A stretch of 64,000 nucleotides of DNA from Fen-178 sp963722575 (GCA_963722575.1 CAVRNR010000022.1:744001-808000); one strand, 5' to 3'. Numbered from the stretch's first letter, positions 36,547-44,690 are shown. The notes: generated from the letters alone by a model not told the origin. Made by a program: numbers and translations.

Positions 36547-38895
36547 CTAGCCCATCAACTCCCCGAGTATCCGCGCCGCTACTTCCTTTCCTCGCTCCCC
36601 CACTTCGCCCGCCGGCCCCACGCACGAAGGGCAGCCCGCCTCGCACCCGCACGCCGCCAGCAGCTCCGCCGTCTGCTTCAGCAGCCGCGGCGCCAGGCGG
36701 TAGAGCGGCGCGCTTTGTCCCACGCCGCCGGGGTACATATCGTAGAGATACAGGTTGGGCTCGAAGGTCTCGAGACCGCCGGAGACGTCTTCGCTCAGCG
36801 CCACCCCGAGGTCCCGTGGATCGCACATCACGAGCAGCGCGGCCACCGTGCGCAGCGCATTTCCCAGGCCCGCGATGCCGCTCTGCTTTTCGGCGGGGGT
36901 GTATTGCGAAAAACGCGCCAGAAATTCCGCGGGAAAATGCAGCCAGAAGGCCGTGGTGTGCATTCCCTGCTCGGGCATCGAGAGCTTCCCGGCCCCCACG
37001 TTTTCGCCGGTGTAGAACTTGATCTTCTTGAAGCCCACAATCTGCCGGTTCACGCGCACGTCGCCGTGCGCCCGGCGCGGGCCCAGAGGGCACCCCTCCA
37101 GCGCTTCCCCCTCGAACTCCTCCAGCACCTTCACCTGCGTGTAGTCGATGGCATCGGTGTAGTAGTCCGACTCGACGCGCTTGACGTAAGCCTTGCGCCC
37201 GGCGTAATCGAAGCGCTCGACGTGGTACTGGCGCGCTTCGTGCAGGTAAATCGCCTTCTCGTGGAGCGTGGTCATCGCCGTGGAAAAGGAAACCTCCGCG
37301 ATCACGCGGGGGTCAGTCGTCGTGTCCACCACCACGAAGTTATCGCTCGAAACCGAGCGCAGGCTGGTGGCATCCGCCGGATAGGTATCCGACGTCCAGT
37401 GCCACGCGCCGGCGGAATGGTGCAGAAAACCCGCCTCTTCCAGGAACCGGCAGACCTCTCCGATATCGTGCCTCCCGAACTTCTCGGCGTCGCGGATGGG
37501 CAGCTCGAACGCCGCGCACTTGATATGCGCCAGCAGGATCTCGAGATTCTCGGGATTGATGTAAGCGTGCTCCGGCGAGCGCCCGAAAAAGTAATCCGGG
37601 TGCTCGACAATGTACTGATCGAGCGGCGCGCTGGATGCCACCAGTACCGCCGCCGACGTGCCCTGCCGCCGCCCCGCCCGGCCCGCCCGCTGCCAGCTCG
37701 AAGCGATCGTCCCCGGATAGCCCGCCATCACCACGGCGTCCAGCGAGCCGATGTCGATGCCCAGCTCGAGCGCGTTGGTGGCCACCACCGCGCGGATTTT
37801 ACCCTCCCGCAGGCGCCGCTCGATCTCGCGCCGCTCGCGCGGCAGATACCCGCCGCGGTATCCTCGCACCGTCTCGCCGCCCGCCGGCCCCCGGTCGCAG
37901 GCGTCCTTCAGATACGTGACCAGCACCTCCGTGGCCAGCCGGTTGTTGGCGAACACCAGCGTCTGCAAGTTGCGCTCGATGAATTCGAGAGCCACGCGCC
38001 GCGATTCGTTGATGTAGCTGCGCCGGATGCCGAGCTGCCGGTTCACCACCGGCGGATTGTAGAAGATGAAATATTTCTCCCCGCGCGGCGCGCCGTTGCG
38101 CTCCACCAGCGTGAAGGCTTCCCCGGTGAGCGCTTCCGCCAGCTCGCGGGGGTTGGCGATGGTCGCCGAACAGCAGATGAATTGTGGCTTCGAACCGTAG
38201 AAATCGCAGATGCGCTTCAGACGCCGCAGCAGGTTGGCCAGATGGCTGCCGTACACCCCGCGGTAGTAGTGCAGCTCGTCGATCACAATGTACCGCAGGC
38301 TCTCGAAATACCGCGCCCAGCGCGTGTGGTGCGGCAGAATGCCGGTGTGCAGCATGTCCGGATTGGTCAGCACCACGTTGGCCCGCTGCCGGACGGCCTT
38401 GCGCGCATCCTGCGGCGTGTCGCCGTCGTAAGTGAAGGCGCGGATTTCCGATCCCATCTCCTCCACCGCGCTCTGAAACTCGTGAAGCTGGTCCTCGGCC
38501 AGCGCCTTGGTGGGAAACAGGTACATGGCCCGCGCGCCCTCCTCGCCCAGCAACCGGTTCAGCACCGGCAAGTTGTAGCACAGTGTCTTGCCGCTGGCGG
38601 TGGGCGTCACAATCACCACGTGGCGGCCGCGCGCGATCTCGTCGAAGGCATCCGCCTGGTGCGCGTAGAGCCTCGATACGCCTCGCTTCTCGAGCGCCGC
38701 GCGCAGCCGCGCGTCCACGGCCGGTGGAATCTCCGCGTAAACCCCCTCCGCCGCCGGCTGGTGGTGAACGGCGCGGACGGCCGAGTCCGGCTCCTGGTGC
38801 GCCGACTGGAAACGGGCGACCACCGCTTCCAGCGAGGGCTTTCGGGGAACTGCCAGTTCCTGGGAGAATTCGGGAAATCCGAGCGACAGGTCCAT
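36547..38895 (-). CDS. MrfA-type DEAD/DEAH helicase with Zn-binding C terminus
   Basis: A 782-residue superfamily 2 helicase. Walker A is PTASGKT (98-104), motif II is DELH in VIDELHYY, and motif VI is QRAGRAGRRQG. The C-terminal MZB/DUF1998-like region ends with a four-cysteine cluster CGCEAGCPSCVG. This architecture matches MrfA (YprA), a 3'-5' helicase acting with the nuclease MrfB in repair of DNA crosslinks; MrfB is not encoded nearby. The gene runs tail to tail with the beta-helix hydrolase, with 12 bases between stops. Confidence 0.93.
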   Translation of the reverse strand: MDLSLGFPEFSQELAVPRKPSLEAVVARFQSAHQEPDSAVRAVHHQPAAEGVYAEIPPAVDARLRAALEKRGVSRLYAHQADAFDEIARGRHVVIVTPTASGKTLCYNLPVLNRLLGEEGARAMYLFPTKALAEDQLHEFQSAVEEMGSEIRAFTYDGDTPQDARKAVRQRANVVLTNPDMLHTGILPHHTRWARYFESLRYIVIDELHYYRGVYGSHLANLLRRLKRICDFYGSKPQFICCSATIANPRELAEALTGEAFTLVERNGAPRGEKYFIFYNPPVVNRQLGIRRSYINESRRVALEFIERNLQTLVFANNRLATEVLVTYLKDACDRGPAGGETVRGYRGGYLPRERREIERRLREGKIRAVVATNALELGIDIGSLDAVVMAGYPGTIASSWQRAGRAGRRQGTSAAVLVASSAPLDQYIVEHPDYFFGRSPEHAYINPENLEILLAHIKCAAFELPIRDAEKFGRHDIGEVCRFLEEAGFLHHSAGAWHWTSDTYPADATSLRSVSSDNFVVVDTTTDPRVIAEVSFSTAMTTLHEKAIYLHEARQYHVERFDYAGRKAYVKRVESDYYTDAIDYTQVKVLEEFEGEALEGCPLGPRRAHGDVRVNRQIVGFKKIKFYTGENVGAGKLSMPEQGMHTTAFWLHFPAEFLARFSQYTPAEKQSGIAGLGNALRTVAALLVMCDPRDLGVALSEDVSGGLETFEPNLYLYDMYPGGVGQSAPLYRLAPRLLKQTAELLAACGCEAGCPSCVGPAGEVGERGKEVAARILGELMG

Positions 38896-38955
38896 GCGCG
38901 CTTTCGCCTTTTCTTTGCTACCTTACACGAAAGCTACGCAGAAAACAAGCGATCG

Positions 38956-39015
38956 GCGGCGAAGCCGCCCGGTTTAGCTGACCGCTGATAGCCGATGGCT
39001 GAAAACTTCTTAGCT
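38956..39015. repeat. GC hairpin followed by AGCTGA-type repeat words
   Basis: GGCGGC-GAA-GCCGCC forms a 6-bp hairpin at 38956-38970. It is followed by degenerate AGCTGACCGCTGATAGCC words that resemble the array at 33006-33045. It lies between the helicase and PilZ genes. Confidence 0.5.
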
Positions 39016-39333
39016 ATCGCGCACAAACTCGTAGCGCTCCAGCGTGGCGGCAATCTGGTAAGCCGGGAGTGCCTCATCCCGGCCGGGGTTCACCCGGCCG
39101 GCGCGCACGATCTTTCCCATGCAACGCAGATTGACCACTTGCGCCTCATCGCGAGTCAGCGTGATCACGTACTCGATGGGACCGCCGAAATCGGGTTCCC
39201 GTTCCATGGTAAAAAGCACCCCGCTAGAGCTGATATTCTTGGTGCGACCAGCCAAGTCGACACGCGCCGCGCCGGAACGTGTGATCGAGAGTGGGAGCTG
39301 AAGTTGGAAACGCCGGGTTCTTCGCTGTTCCAT
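39010..39333 (-). CDS. PilZ domain protein
   Basis: A 107-residue single-domain PilZ protein, a likely receptor for cyclic di-GMP. The binding motifs are both present: RRTRRFQL (RxxxR type) near the N terminus and KNISSSGVLF (an N-x-S-x-S-G form of the D/N-x-S-x-x-G motif) about 25 residues later. It is on the same strand as, and 145 bases downstream of, atpE, but a shared transcript is not evident. Confidence 0.88.
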   Translation of the reverse strand: MEQRRTRRFQLQLPLSITRSGAARVDLAGRTKNISSSGVLFTMEREPDFGGPIEYVITLTRDEAQVVNLRCMGKIVRAGRVNPGRDEALPAYQIAATLERYEFVRDS

Positions 39334-39477
39334 GAGTCGCCTCTAATGCTAAGGCGTGTCGGGCAGTAAGGTCAATAGACCTGTGCTTTGACACGCAACC
39401 CAAAGTACTAGACTTGAAGGTTCAGAGGTACGGCAACAAATGGGGGGGCGAGGCAGGCTCGCCCCCGGGGAAACATC

Positions 39478-39783
39478 CTACTTGACCTTCATGAAAATGA
39501 TCAGCATGGTATACAGAGCCAACACTTCGATAAACACCAGGCCGATCAACATGGCTAACTGGATGGCCTTGGCGGCGCCCGGATTTCGCGCCATGCCTTC
39601 CACCGCGCTGGCTATTGCCTTGCCCTGCCCCAAGCCGCAAAGGCCGGATGCAAACGCCATCCCGAAAGCGGCGCCGATGGGCGCCCACTGCCCGCCGGCA
39701 GTCGGATTATCCGGCGTCTGCGCACTCGCAATTGAACAGGCGAGGAACAGCATCGCCAGCACAAAAAACAACTTCTTCGTCAT
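39478..39783 (-). CDS. atpE: F0 ATP synthase subunit c with N-terminal signal-like extension
   Basis: A 101-residue subunit c. The ATG at 39783 has a strong ribosome site (AAGGAG), which fixes the start. The two-helix hairpin (about 35-100) has GLGQGKAIASAVEGMARNP in the loop-proximal region and the ion-binding Glu86 in FIEVLALYTM. The residue after the Glu is Val, not Ser/Thr, so sodium coordination is unlikely and protons are expected. Residues 1-22 look like a signal peptide (MTKKLFFVLAMLFLACSIAS), which most c subunits lack. It is the last gene of the atpZ-I-B-E cluster. Confidence 0.93.
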   Translation of the reverse strand: MTKKLFFVLAMLFLACSIASAQTPDNPTAGGQWAPIGAAFGMAFASGLCGLGQGKAIASAVEGMARNPGAAKAIQLAMLIGLVFIEVLALYTMLIIFMKVK

Positions 39784-39870
39784 TCGATTCTCCTTAATAA
39801 ATCGCCCCAGGAGGTGGTCCCCGGACACCATGCAGCCGGGCTCACACTGTAAGGCGGCATAAAGCCGGCA

Positions 39871-40596
39871 TTAATGCTCGTGCGCCACTGCGCCACCTAC
39901 GTACACCATGGTCAGCACCATGAAAATGTAAGCTTGTACCGCACTGACGAAAACGTGCAGCCCCATGAAAATCACGGGTATCGGAAACAGCGTCAAGCCC
40001 AGGAAGGCCATGGTCACCTTCTCGCCGGCGAACATGTTGGCATAAAGACGAATGGTGAGCGAGACAGGCCGGGCGATGTGGCTGATGATCTCGATCGGCA
40101 CCATCATCGGGGCGAGCCACCAGACGGGCCCGGCGAAGCTGGCCGCGTACTTGAAGCCGTTCGCCTGTATCCCGGCCAGGTTGTAATAAATGAAGGTCGC
40201 CAGCGCGCAACCCGCCGTCACCGAGGGATTCTGCGTCGGGGATTCGAAGCAGGGAACGATCCCGATCAGGTTGGCGGCCAAAATGAAAAGCAAGATGGTC
40301 CCGAAGTACCCCATGTACCGGCTGCCGTCGTGCCCGATTAGATCTTCCGCCTGATCGTCCACAAACTCGTAAATCAGCTCGAACGCCTGCTGGAAGCCGC
40401 CCGGCCGGCCGGCCGACAGCCGCAACCGCAGAACGGCGACCACCACCATGAGGAAGAGGACCACCACGAACTGCATGACCATGAAGTTGGCCCACGGCCG
40501 CGGATCGGGATGCGCGCCCACAATCCCCAGAATCGAGTTTCCCAGACCGGCCAAATGATCGTTGAAAAGCTTGGTGATCCAGAGCTCAGTTTCCAT
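39871..40596 (-). CDS. atpB: F0 ATP synthase subunit a
   Basis: A 241-residue subunit a with about six membrane segments. The essential Arg is in SLTIRLYANMFAGE, and the C-terminal VFVSAVQAYIFMVLTMVYV helix completes the proton half-channels. Its start overlaps the upstream subunit I gene by 11 bases, and atpE follows 87 bases downstream. The b, delta and F1 genes are not in the window, so the ATP synthase genes are split between loci. Confidence 0.96.
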   Translation of the reverse strand: METELWITKLFNDHLAGLGNSILGIVGAHPDPRPWANFMVMQFVVVLFLMVVVAVLRLRLSAGRPGGFQQAFELIYEFVDDQAEDLIGHDGSRYMGYFGTILLFILAANLIGIVPCFESPTQNPSVTAGCALATFIYYNLAGIQANGFKYAASFAGPVWWLAPMMVPIEIISHIARPVSLTIRLYANMFAGEKVTMAFLGLTLFPIPVIFMGLHVFVSAVQAYIFMVLTMVYVGGAVAHEH

Positions 40597-40966
40597 ACAC
40601 CACTTCGAAAAAGATTTCGACGATTACCGCCGTTGCGGATACGAACAACCCCACCAGGGTGGCACCCAAGCTGATGGAAGAAAACCTCAATATAGCATAG
40701 GCGGCGCCGCCCAAAATCAGGTAGCGGAAGCCCGCCAGCAGGGCCAGCCGCGGGCGCGCACGCTTGCCGCTCAGCCCATCCACGACGTGTTTCAGCCATC
40801 GGAAATTGATCCATGAGAGGCCGGCGCCCAGCGCGAATCCGGCGCCCACCCTCCAGCCGCGCCACGCCAGCGCTGCCATCGTTCCCACCCCGGCGATCGC
40901 CAGCATCACCCTGAAAATGCGCGACGTCACGCGTTCATAGAAATCGTCGTCAGGATTCGTTATCAT
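40586..40966 (-). CDS. atpI: ATP synthase subunit I (AtpI-like)
   Basis: A 126-residue membrane protein with four predicted helices, placed directly before atpB as atpI usually is. GFALGAGLSWINFRWLKHVV and the final helix fit the ATP synthase I family. AtpI assists c-ring assembly in several bacteria. It overlaps both neighbours by about 11-17 bases. Sequence conservation in this family is low, so context carries much of the assignment. Confidence 0.78.
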   Translation of the reverse strand: MITNPDDDFYERVTSRIFRVMLAIAGVGTMAALAWRGWRVGAGFALGAGLSWINFRWLKHVVDGLSGKRARPRLALLAGFRYLILGGAAYAILRFSSISLGATLVGLFVSATAVIVEIFFEVVYGN

Positions 40967-41180
40967 CCGTATCCTTCACGATCTGCCGGATGAACTCCAC
41001 AAAACCGGCAACGCTTCCCAGGATCAGAAAGGGAATGTACAGCCAGTGAGTGCCGAGAGCCTTATCGAGCAGGTAGCCGATGGCGTAGCCGGCAACGGTG
41101 GACACCGGCAGCAGGAATGCCAGCGAAGTGTATTCCGCCGCCAGCACCGTGAACGTCTTTTTGGGCCGGGCCACGATCAT
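40950..41180 (-). CDS. atpZ: AtpZ/AtpI-family small membrane protein
   Basis: A 76-residue protein with two membrane helices and the GYAIGYLLDKALGTHW and IPFLILGSVAGFVEFIR segments of AtpZ (ATP synthase gene 1 protein). AtpZ is often the first gene of atp operons and has been linked to magnesium or calcium transport and to complex assembly. Its end overlaps the subunit I gene by 17 bases. It is divergent from vapB. Confidence 0.82.
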   Translation of the reverse strand: MIVARPKKTFTVLAAEYTSLAFLLPVSTVAGYAIGYLLDKALGTHWLYIPFLILGSVAGFVEFIRQIVKDTDDNES

Positions 41181-41244
41181 AGTTTAGCCGCCCGCGGGTT
41201 CCGTCGGCGTTGGCACAATGGGTAGAGGAAGGCGCCATTCCACC

Positions 41245-41517
41245 ATGGCGCTCAACATCAAGAATCCGGAGGTGGTGCAACTGGCTGCTGAAGTCGCTCG
41301 CCTGGCGCATGAGACCAAGACCGAAGCAGTCCGCCGGGCGCTTACTGAGCGGAAGGTCCGCCTTCAGGCGGGGGGCGGACGATCGAATCGAAAAGAGAGT
41401 TTGCTCCAGTTTCTGGAACGTGAGGTCTGGCCGCACATCCCCCCCGGCGAACTGGGAAGGGTCCTCACGCGCGCGGAAGAGGACGACATTCTGGGATTCG
41501 GCCCGGACGGAGTTTAG
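41245..41517 (+). CDS. vapB: VapB-type antitoxin
   Basis: A 90-residue antitoxin that opens MALNIKNPEVVQLAAEVA, followed by THETKTEAVRRAL-like sequence (here HETKTEAVRRALTERK). This is the Rv0623-type VapB family. The ATG at 41245 matches the family start. The toxin gene directly downstream is broken, so the antitoxin now lacks a functional cognate partner here; it might still neutralise a related toxin elsewhere. Confidence 0.85.
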   Translation: MALNIKNPEVVQLAAEVARLAHETKTEAVRRALTERKVRLQAGGGRSNRKESLLQFLEREVWPHIPPGELGRVLTRAEEDDILGFGPDGV

Positions 41518-41520
41518 GGC

Positions 41521-41906
41521 ATAGTCCTGGACAGCTCGGCGATAATCGCGATCGAATTGCGGGAGCCTGGGTTTGAGCGCCTGATCGACAAGATCGGCGA
41601 TGCCAAAGCAGGGGTAATCGGTGTCCCCACGATGTTTGAGACCGCCATGGTGCTGTCCAGGCGCCGGGGCAGGACGCTCGTCCCTGGCTTCGAGGTTTTC
41701 TCCGGAGCGCCAAAGCAGAAGCCGTTCCTTTCACGGAGGAGCACCTGGATGCGGCCATTGGCGCCTTCCTGCGTTTTGGAAAAGACCGCCATCGCGCCGC
41801 GCTCAATTTTGGCGACTGCATGGCCTATGCGGTAGCCGCCGTGGCCGGCCTGCCGCTGCTCTACACCGGCAGCGATTTCGCGCAGACGGACATCCCGGCC
41901 GCGTAG
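41521..41906 (+). pseudogene. vapC: Decayed VapC PIN-domain toxin
   Basis: Directly after vapB, the frame reads IVLDSSAIIAIELREPG and continues to VPTMFETAMVLSRRR, a PIN-domain N-terminal half with the first catalytic Asp. Its expected ATG is ATA at 41521. The frame is then lost near 41665, and another frame continues with GFLRSAKAEAVPFTEEHLDA and NFGDCMAYAVA, then LLYTGSDFAQTDI, to a TAG at 41904. The PIN acidic residues are split over the two frames. Loss of the start and a frameshift make this inactive unless an assembly error is involved. Confidence 0.8.
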
Positions 41907-42039
41907 GCGTCACTGGCCGCCGGCCGCCGCCGAAATCGAAATCGCGGTCCGCTCCCGCTTCGTCGAGCGCCGCACGGTCGCTTCTCCACCCCCGCCCCGC
42001 CGGCGTCTGTAACTGTGGCGGCGTTGTATAGTCGGGAGT

Positions 42040-42261
42040 ATGGACGAGTGCGAGGACCTGCGGCGCTGGGTGCGGACGTGGAAGGATGCGGGTCCGGAAC
42101 TCGAGGCCATCCGGCGCCGCGAGATTCGCGAGGCGGACAACCTCGAAGTGCTCGCGATTCTCGAAGAGGCCTTCAACCATTCATTGCGCACGCTGCCACC
42201 CCGTCCATCGTCGGGCATGGTGGAGATGCAGGCGTGGTTCAGAAAGGTCCCGCGCCCATGA
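42040..42261 (+). CDS. Small protein coupled to a nucleotidyltransferase
   Basis: A 73-residue, mainly helical protein rich in charged residues (WKDAGPELEAIRRREIREA, then LEVLAILEEAF). I recognise no named domain. Its stop overlaps the ATG of the nucleotidyltransferase in an ATGA arrangement, so the two are made together. This organisation is typical of toxin-antitoxin or other two-part cassettes, but no activity can be shown from sequence. Confidence 0.72.
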   Translation: MDECEDLRRWVRTWKDAGPELEAIRRREIREADNLEVLAILEEAFNHSLRTLPPRPSSGMVEMQAWFRKVPRP

Positions 42262-42815
42262 ACGGCCTGTTTCGGGCAGCCAGGCAACTGCAGGAGTTCT
42301 GCGACGCGCGAGGGTGGCGTTCGTGCTTCATCGGCGGCCTGGCGGTACAAAGATGGGGTCAGCCGCGGCTGACGGTGGATGTTGACTTAACGCTACTGGC
42401 TGGATTCGGGAACGAGGCTGCCTTTGTCGACCCATTGCTGGCGGCCTACGAGGGCAGGATTCCGGATGCTCGCGATTTCGCGCTGCGCCACCGGGTGCTG
42501 CTGCTGCGCTCGGCGGGTGGCGCGGGCATCGATATCTCGCTTGGCGCTCTTCCGTTTGAAGAAAGCGTGGTGCGGCGCGCGACCACTGCGTCGTTCGGTC
42601 CGGAGATGGAACTGCGGACCTGCTCGGCCGAAGATCTCATCGTGTTGAAGTTGTTCGCCTGGCGGCTTTTGGATCGGCACGATGCCGAGGGAGTGGCAAT
42701 CCGCCAGAAGGGCAAGCTCGATTGGACCTACATGGAAGAACAACTGCGTCCGTTGTCCGAGGTGAAGGAACAACCTGAAATGATGGATACTCTGGCGCGG
42801 TTGCGCCAGCTATGA
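42258..42815 (+). CDS. Nucleotidyltransferase (AbiEii/MNT-like)
   Basis: A 185-residue protein of the DNA polymerase beta-type nucleotidyltransferase fold. The motif is GG at 26-27 followed by the metal-binding D-x-D (Asp41, Asp43) in TVDVDLTLL. The C-terminal region with DLIVLKLFAWRLLDRHD is shared with AbiEii/MNT-like enzymes that modify tRNA or proteins. It is coupled to the 73-residue gene upstream and, by an ATGA overlap, to the M67 gene downstream. The catalytic Asp residues are intact, so it may be active. Confidence 0.82.
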   Translation: MNGLFRAARQLQEFCDARGWRSCFIGGLAVQRWGQPRLTVDVDLTLLAGFGNEAAFVDPLLAAYEGRIPDARDFALRHRVLLLRSAGGAGIDISLGALPFEESVVRRATTASFGPEMELRTCSAEDLIVLKLFAWRLLDRHDAEGVAIRQKGKLDWTYMEEQLRPLSEVKEQPEMMDTLARLRQL

Positions 42816-43243
42816 TCCGCATCGAATCCGAGCCCTGGGAGGCCATGGTTTCGCACGCCCGCCAAACCTATCCCAACGAGTGCTGCGGCGCCATGCTCGG
42901 CTCGATTGACGGCGCCGGGAAAATCGTGCGCGCGGCCTTGCCCCTGGAAAACGCCTTCGATGGCGTCCAGGCCGCGCGTTATGAACTGCGCCCGCAAGAC
43001 CTGCTGGCGGCCGAGAGGGCCGCGCGGGAGCGCCACATGGAGCTGATCGGCATCTACCACTCGCATCCCGATTGCGGCGCCTATTTCTCCAAGACCGATC
43101 TCGAACATTCGTGCCCGTGGTATTCCTTCGTGGTGCTCTCCATTCAGAAGGGCGAATTCCACCACGCCACAAGCTGGCTGCCCAACCTCGAGCAGACCGA
43201 AGCCACCCAGGAGGAGTTGATTTACCCGGGATTTCCATTTTAG
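42812..43243 (+). CDS. M67 family (JAMM) metallopeptidase
   Basis: A 143-residue JAB/MPN-domain peptidase with a complete zinc site: Glu23 in NECCGAML, and His83, His85, Ser93 and Asp96 in YHSHPDCGAYFSKTD. Such stand-alone bacterial M67 enzymes often accompany a sulfur-carrier protein and a MoeB/ThiF activating enzyme. Here only a rhodanese-like C-terminal scrap of such a partner is left about 1.3 kb downstream. The start overlaps the nucleotidyltransferase stop. Confidence 0.92.
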   Translation: MIRIESEPWEAMVSHARQTYPNECCGAMLGSIDGAGKIVRAALPLENAFDGVQAARYELRPQDLLAAERAARERHMELIGIYHSHPDCGAYFSKTDLEHSCPWYSFVVLSIQKGEFHHATSWLPNLEQTEATQEELIYPGFPF

Positions 43244-43626
43244 TGCCTATCGTTTCTATTCTCACAATTCCATTCGGCCATCCGCCAGCGCATTCATGAC
43301 ACCTGGCAGCCCGACCAGCTTCAGACGGAGGGCTGGCGGGTGCTGCGTTTCCTGAAGCCGCAGGTCCATCGCAACCCTGCGGGCTGCATAGGGCAGATCC
43401 GGAATGCACTTGGGCTGTGAAGGGATCTAAGGCCACTTCCACGACTTGCCGGCTACACGTCCGAGGAGATGAGCCCGAGTTTGCCCTCCCCAAACGCTGG
43501 AACTGCGAAGCCCAAGCGGACGAAGGCTTGTACTTCGGCGGACCGCAGCGCGGCGGCGGAGTTCGTCCTTGGAGTTATGTCACGACCTCGCTCGCCGCGA
43601 CTGTTCTCCGGCGACCGAAAAATCCG
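43244..43626. other. Degenerate intergenic stretch
   Basis: No complete gene was seen between the M67 peptidase and the secreted Ser/Thr-rich protein. The first part (43262-43420) holds a nuclease-like fragment; the rest shows no convincing coding sequence on either strand. Confidence 0.4.
43262..43420 (+). pseudogene. Possible DUF559/VSR-like endonuclease fragment
   Basis: An in-frame segment ending in TGA at 43418 contains QLQTEGWRVLRFLKPQVHRN, which resembles the C-terminal strand-helix part of DUF559/very-short-patch-repair-type nucleases (usually GWRVLRFWxxEV). No start codon or upstream nuclease core is present. The match is short, so this is tentative. Confidence 0.3.
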
Positions 43627-44211
43627 TTAGAGTGGAACGGTTTTGATCACGGCCCCTGTCTGCGAGTAAATCGTCAGAGTCGTCGTCGTGGTAATGGTCG
43701 TTGTGCCGTCGCTCTGGCTGGTCGACGTGGAAGTCGTCTGGACGTACAGGTAATCCGAGCTACCGATCGTTTTCACCTCGATATTGCCGATCATTCCCGA
43801 TGGAGTGATGGCTGAACCCGCTGCCCCAGTGGCCGCGGAAAGCGACAGAATCGAGGTTGTGCTCGTCGCCGTCCGGCCAGAACCTGAAACAACCGTCTTC
43901 ACCACAAAGACAGTGTTTGCGCCCGGCAGGATCGCCCCCAGTTCGCCCGTGAGATCCGCTGTCCACTTGGTGGCGGGCGTGGCTGTCAAGCCGACCGCGA
44001 TCAGTTCCGAAACCGGCGCGGAAGCCGTGCTGCCGGTTCCCGGAACAAGCGCGTAATACGTGCCATCCGGCCCGATAGCCGTGTTCCCCACACCATGACT
44101 GGGACCAGAAATTGCCGAAAGTATGGACGAAATAGGTCCCTGGGCGGCGGCGTGGGATGAAAATATCAGACATGCGGCGCAGATCGCGCCAACAGAACGT
44201 AGAAACCGCAT
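43627..44211 (-). CDS. Secreted Ser/Thr-rich protein of unknown function
   Basis: A 194-residue protein with a clear signal peptide (MRFLRSVGAICAACLIFSSH, cleaved near HAAAQ) and a strong ribosome site (GGAGGAGG) just upstream. The mature protein is very rich in Ser, Thr, Gly and Ala, with a poly-Thr stretch (TTTITTTTTLT) and beta-strand-like repeats that may form a propeller or sandwich. There are no cysteines in the mature region and no recognised domain. It interrupts the space between the M67 gene and the rhodanese remnant. Confidence 0.7.
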   Translation of the reverse strand: MRFLRSVGAICAACLIFSSHAAAQGPISSILSAISGPSHGVGNTAIGPDGTYYALVPGTGSTASAPVSELIAVGLTATPATKWTADLTGELGAILPGANTVFVVKTVVSGSGRTATSTTSILSLSAATGAAGSAITPSGMIGNIEVKTIGSSDYLYVQTTSTSTSQSDGTTTITTTTTLTIYSQTGAVIKTVPL

Positions 44212-44690
44212 ACTAAACCTCCTCCTACAAGCTCCGAGGGCACACGTAAGCCTTGCCTGCTGTATTGACTGTATTGAAGCACAGAAGGGTTACAAGATTC
44301 AGCCGATATGAGCCAGAGTTTTCGTTTTGCCATCCTGGCTAGCCTCGGTTGTACTTCCAACCACCTCCGAGGGCGCCTTTTTCTTTCATCTTTTTTGTCT
44401 CGACCGGCTCCGGCGGCCCAGGGAAGGGGCCGACTCTACCTCTTCCGGGCGCCGAAAGATCCGGAAGTGCCTCATTTCAAGCGATTTATCATACACCTCA
44501 CCGCCGCCCCCACTCCTTCCCTCGACCTTTTGGTTTCTCCGCTGTGTGCGCAGCGACAAGGCCTGCGGCATTCTGTGCCGGGCCGGTTCCCAGCACGTCC
44601 GCAACATGAAGGGCGGCATCCTCGCCAGGGCCGGCAAGGTGGACCCCGGCGTGCCGGAGTACTGAGCGGCGCTTCCTCGGAACGCCAGCG
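44212..44690. other. Gene-free stretch with a rhodanese remnant
   Basis: Apart from the coding remnant at 44543-44665, no gene is supported here. The first 300 bases have a pyrimidine-rich plus strand and no plausible translation. Confidence 0.4.
44543..44665 (+). pseudogene. C-terminal remnant of a rhodanese/MoeB-type protein
   Basis: The last 40 codons of an open frame read CVRSDKACGILCRAGSQ, then HVRNMKGGILARAGKVDPGV and PEY before the stop. NMKGGILAWAxEVDPxVPxY is the characteristic C terminus of MoeB/ThiF-type activating enzymes with a rhodanese domain. The rhodanese active-site Cys region (CRAGS) is present but the stretch between it and the NMKGG segment is shortened. Nothing of the adenylyltransferase domain remains. 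Confidence 0.6.

Noticed and set aside
36715..38988. Plus-strand open frame of 757 codons opposite the helicase
   Set aside because: It mirrors a full-length MrfA-type helicase with all motifs and shows no recognisable protein family of its own.
39371..39477. Possible sodium-type ATP synthase signature in subunit c
   Set aside because: The ion-binding Glu is followed by Val rather than Ser or Thr, so the sodium motif is incomplete despite the upstream Gln (in GLGQG).
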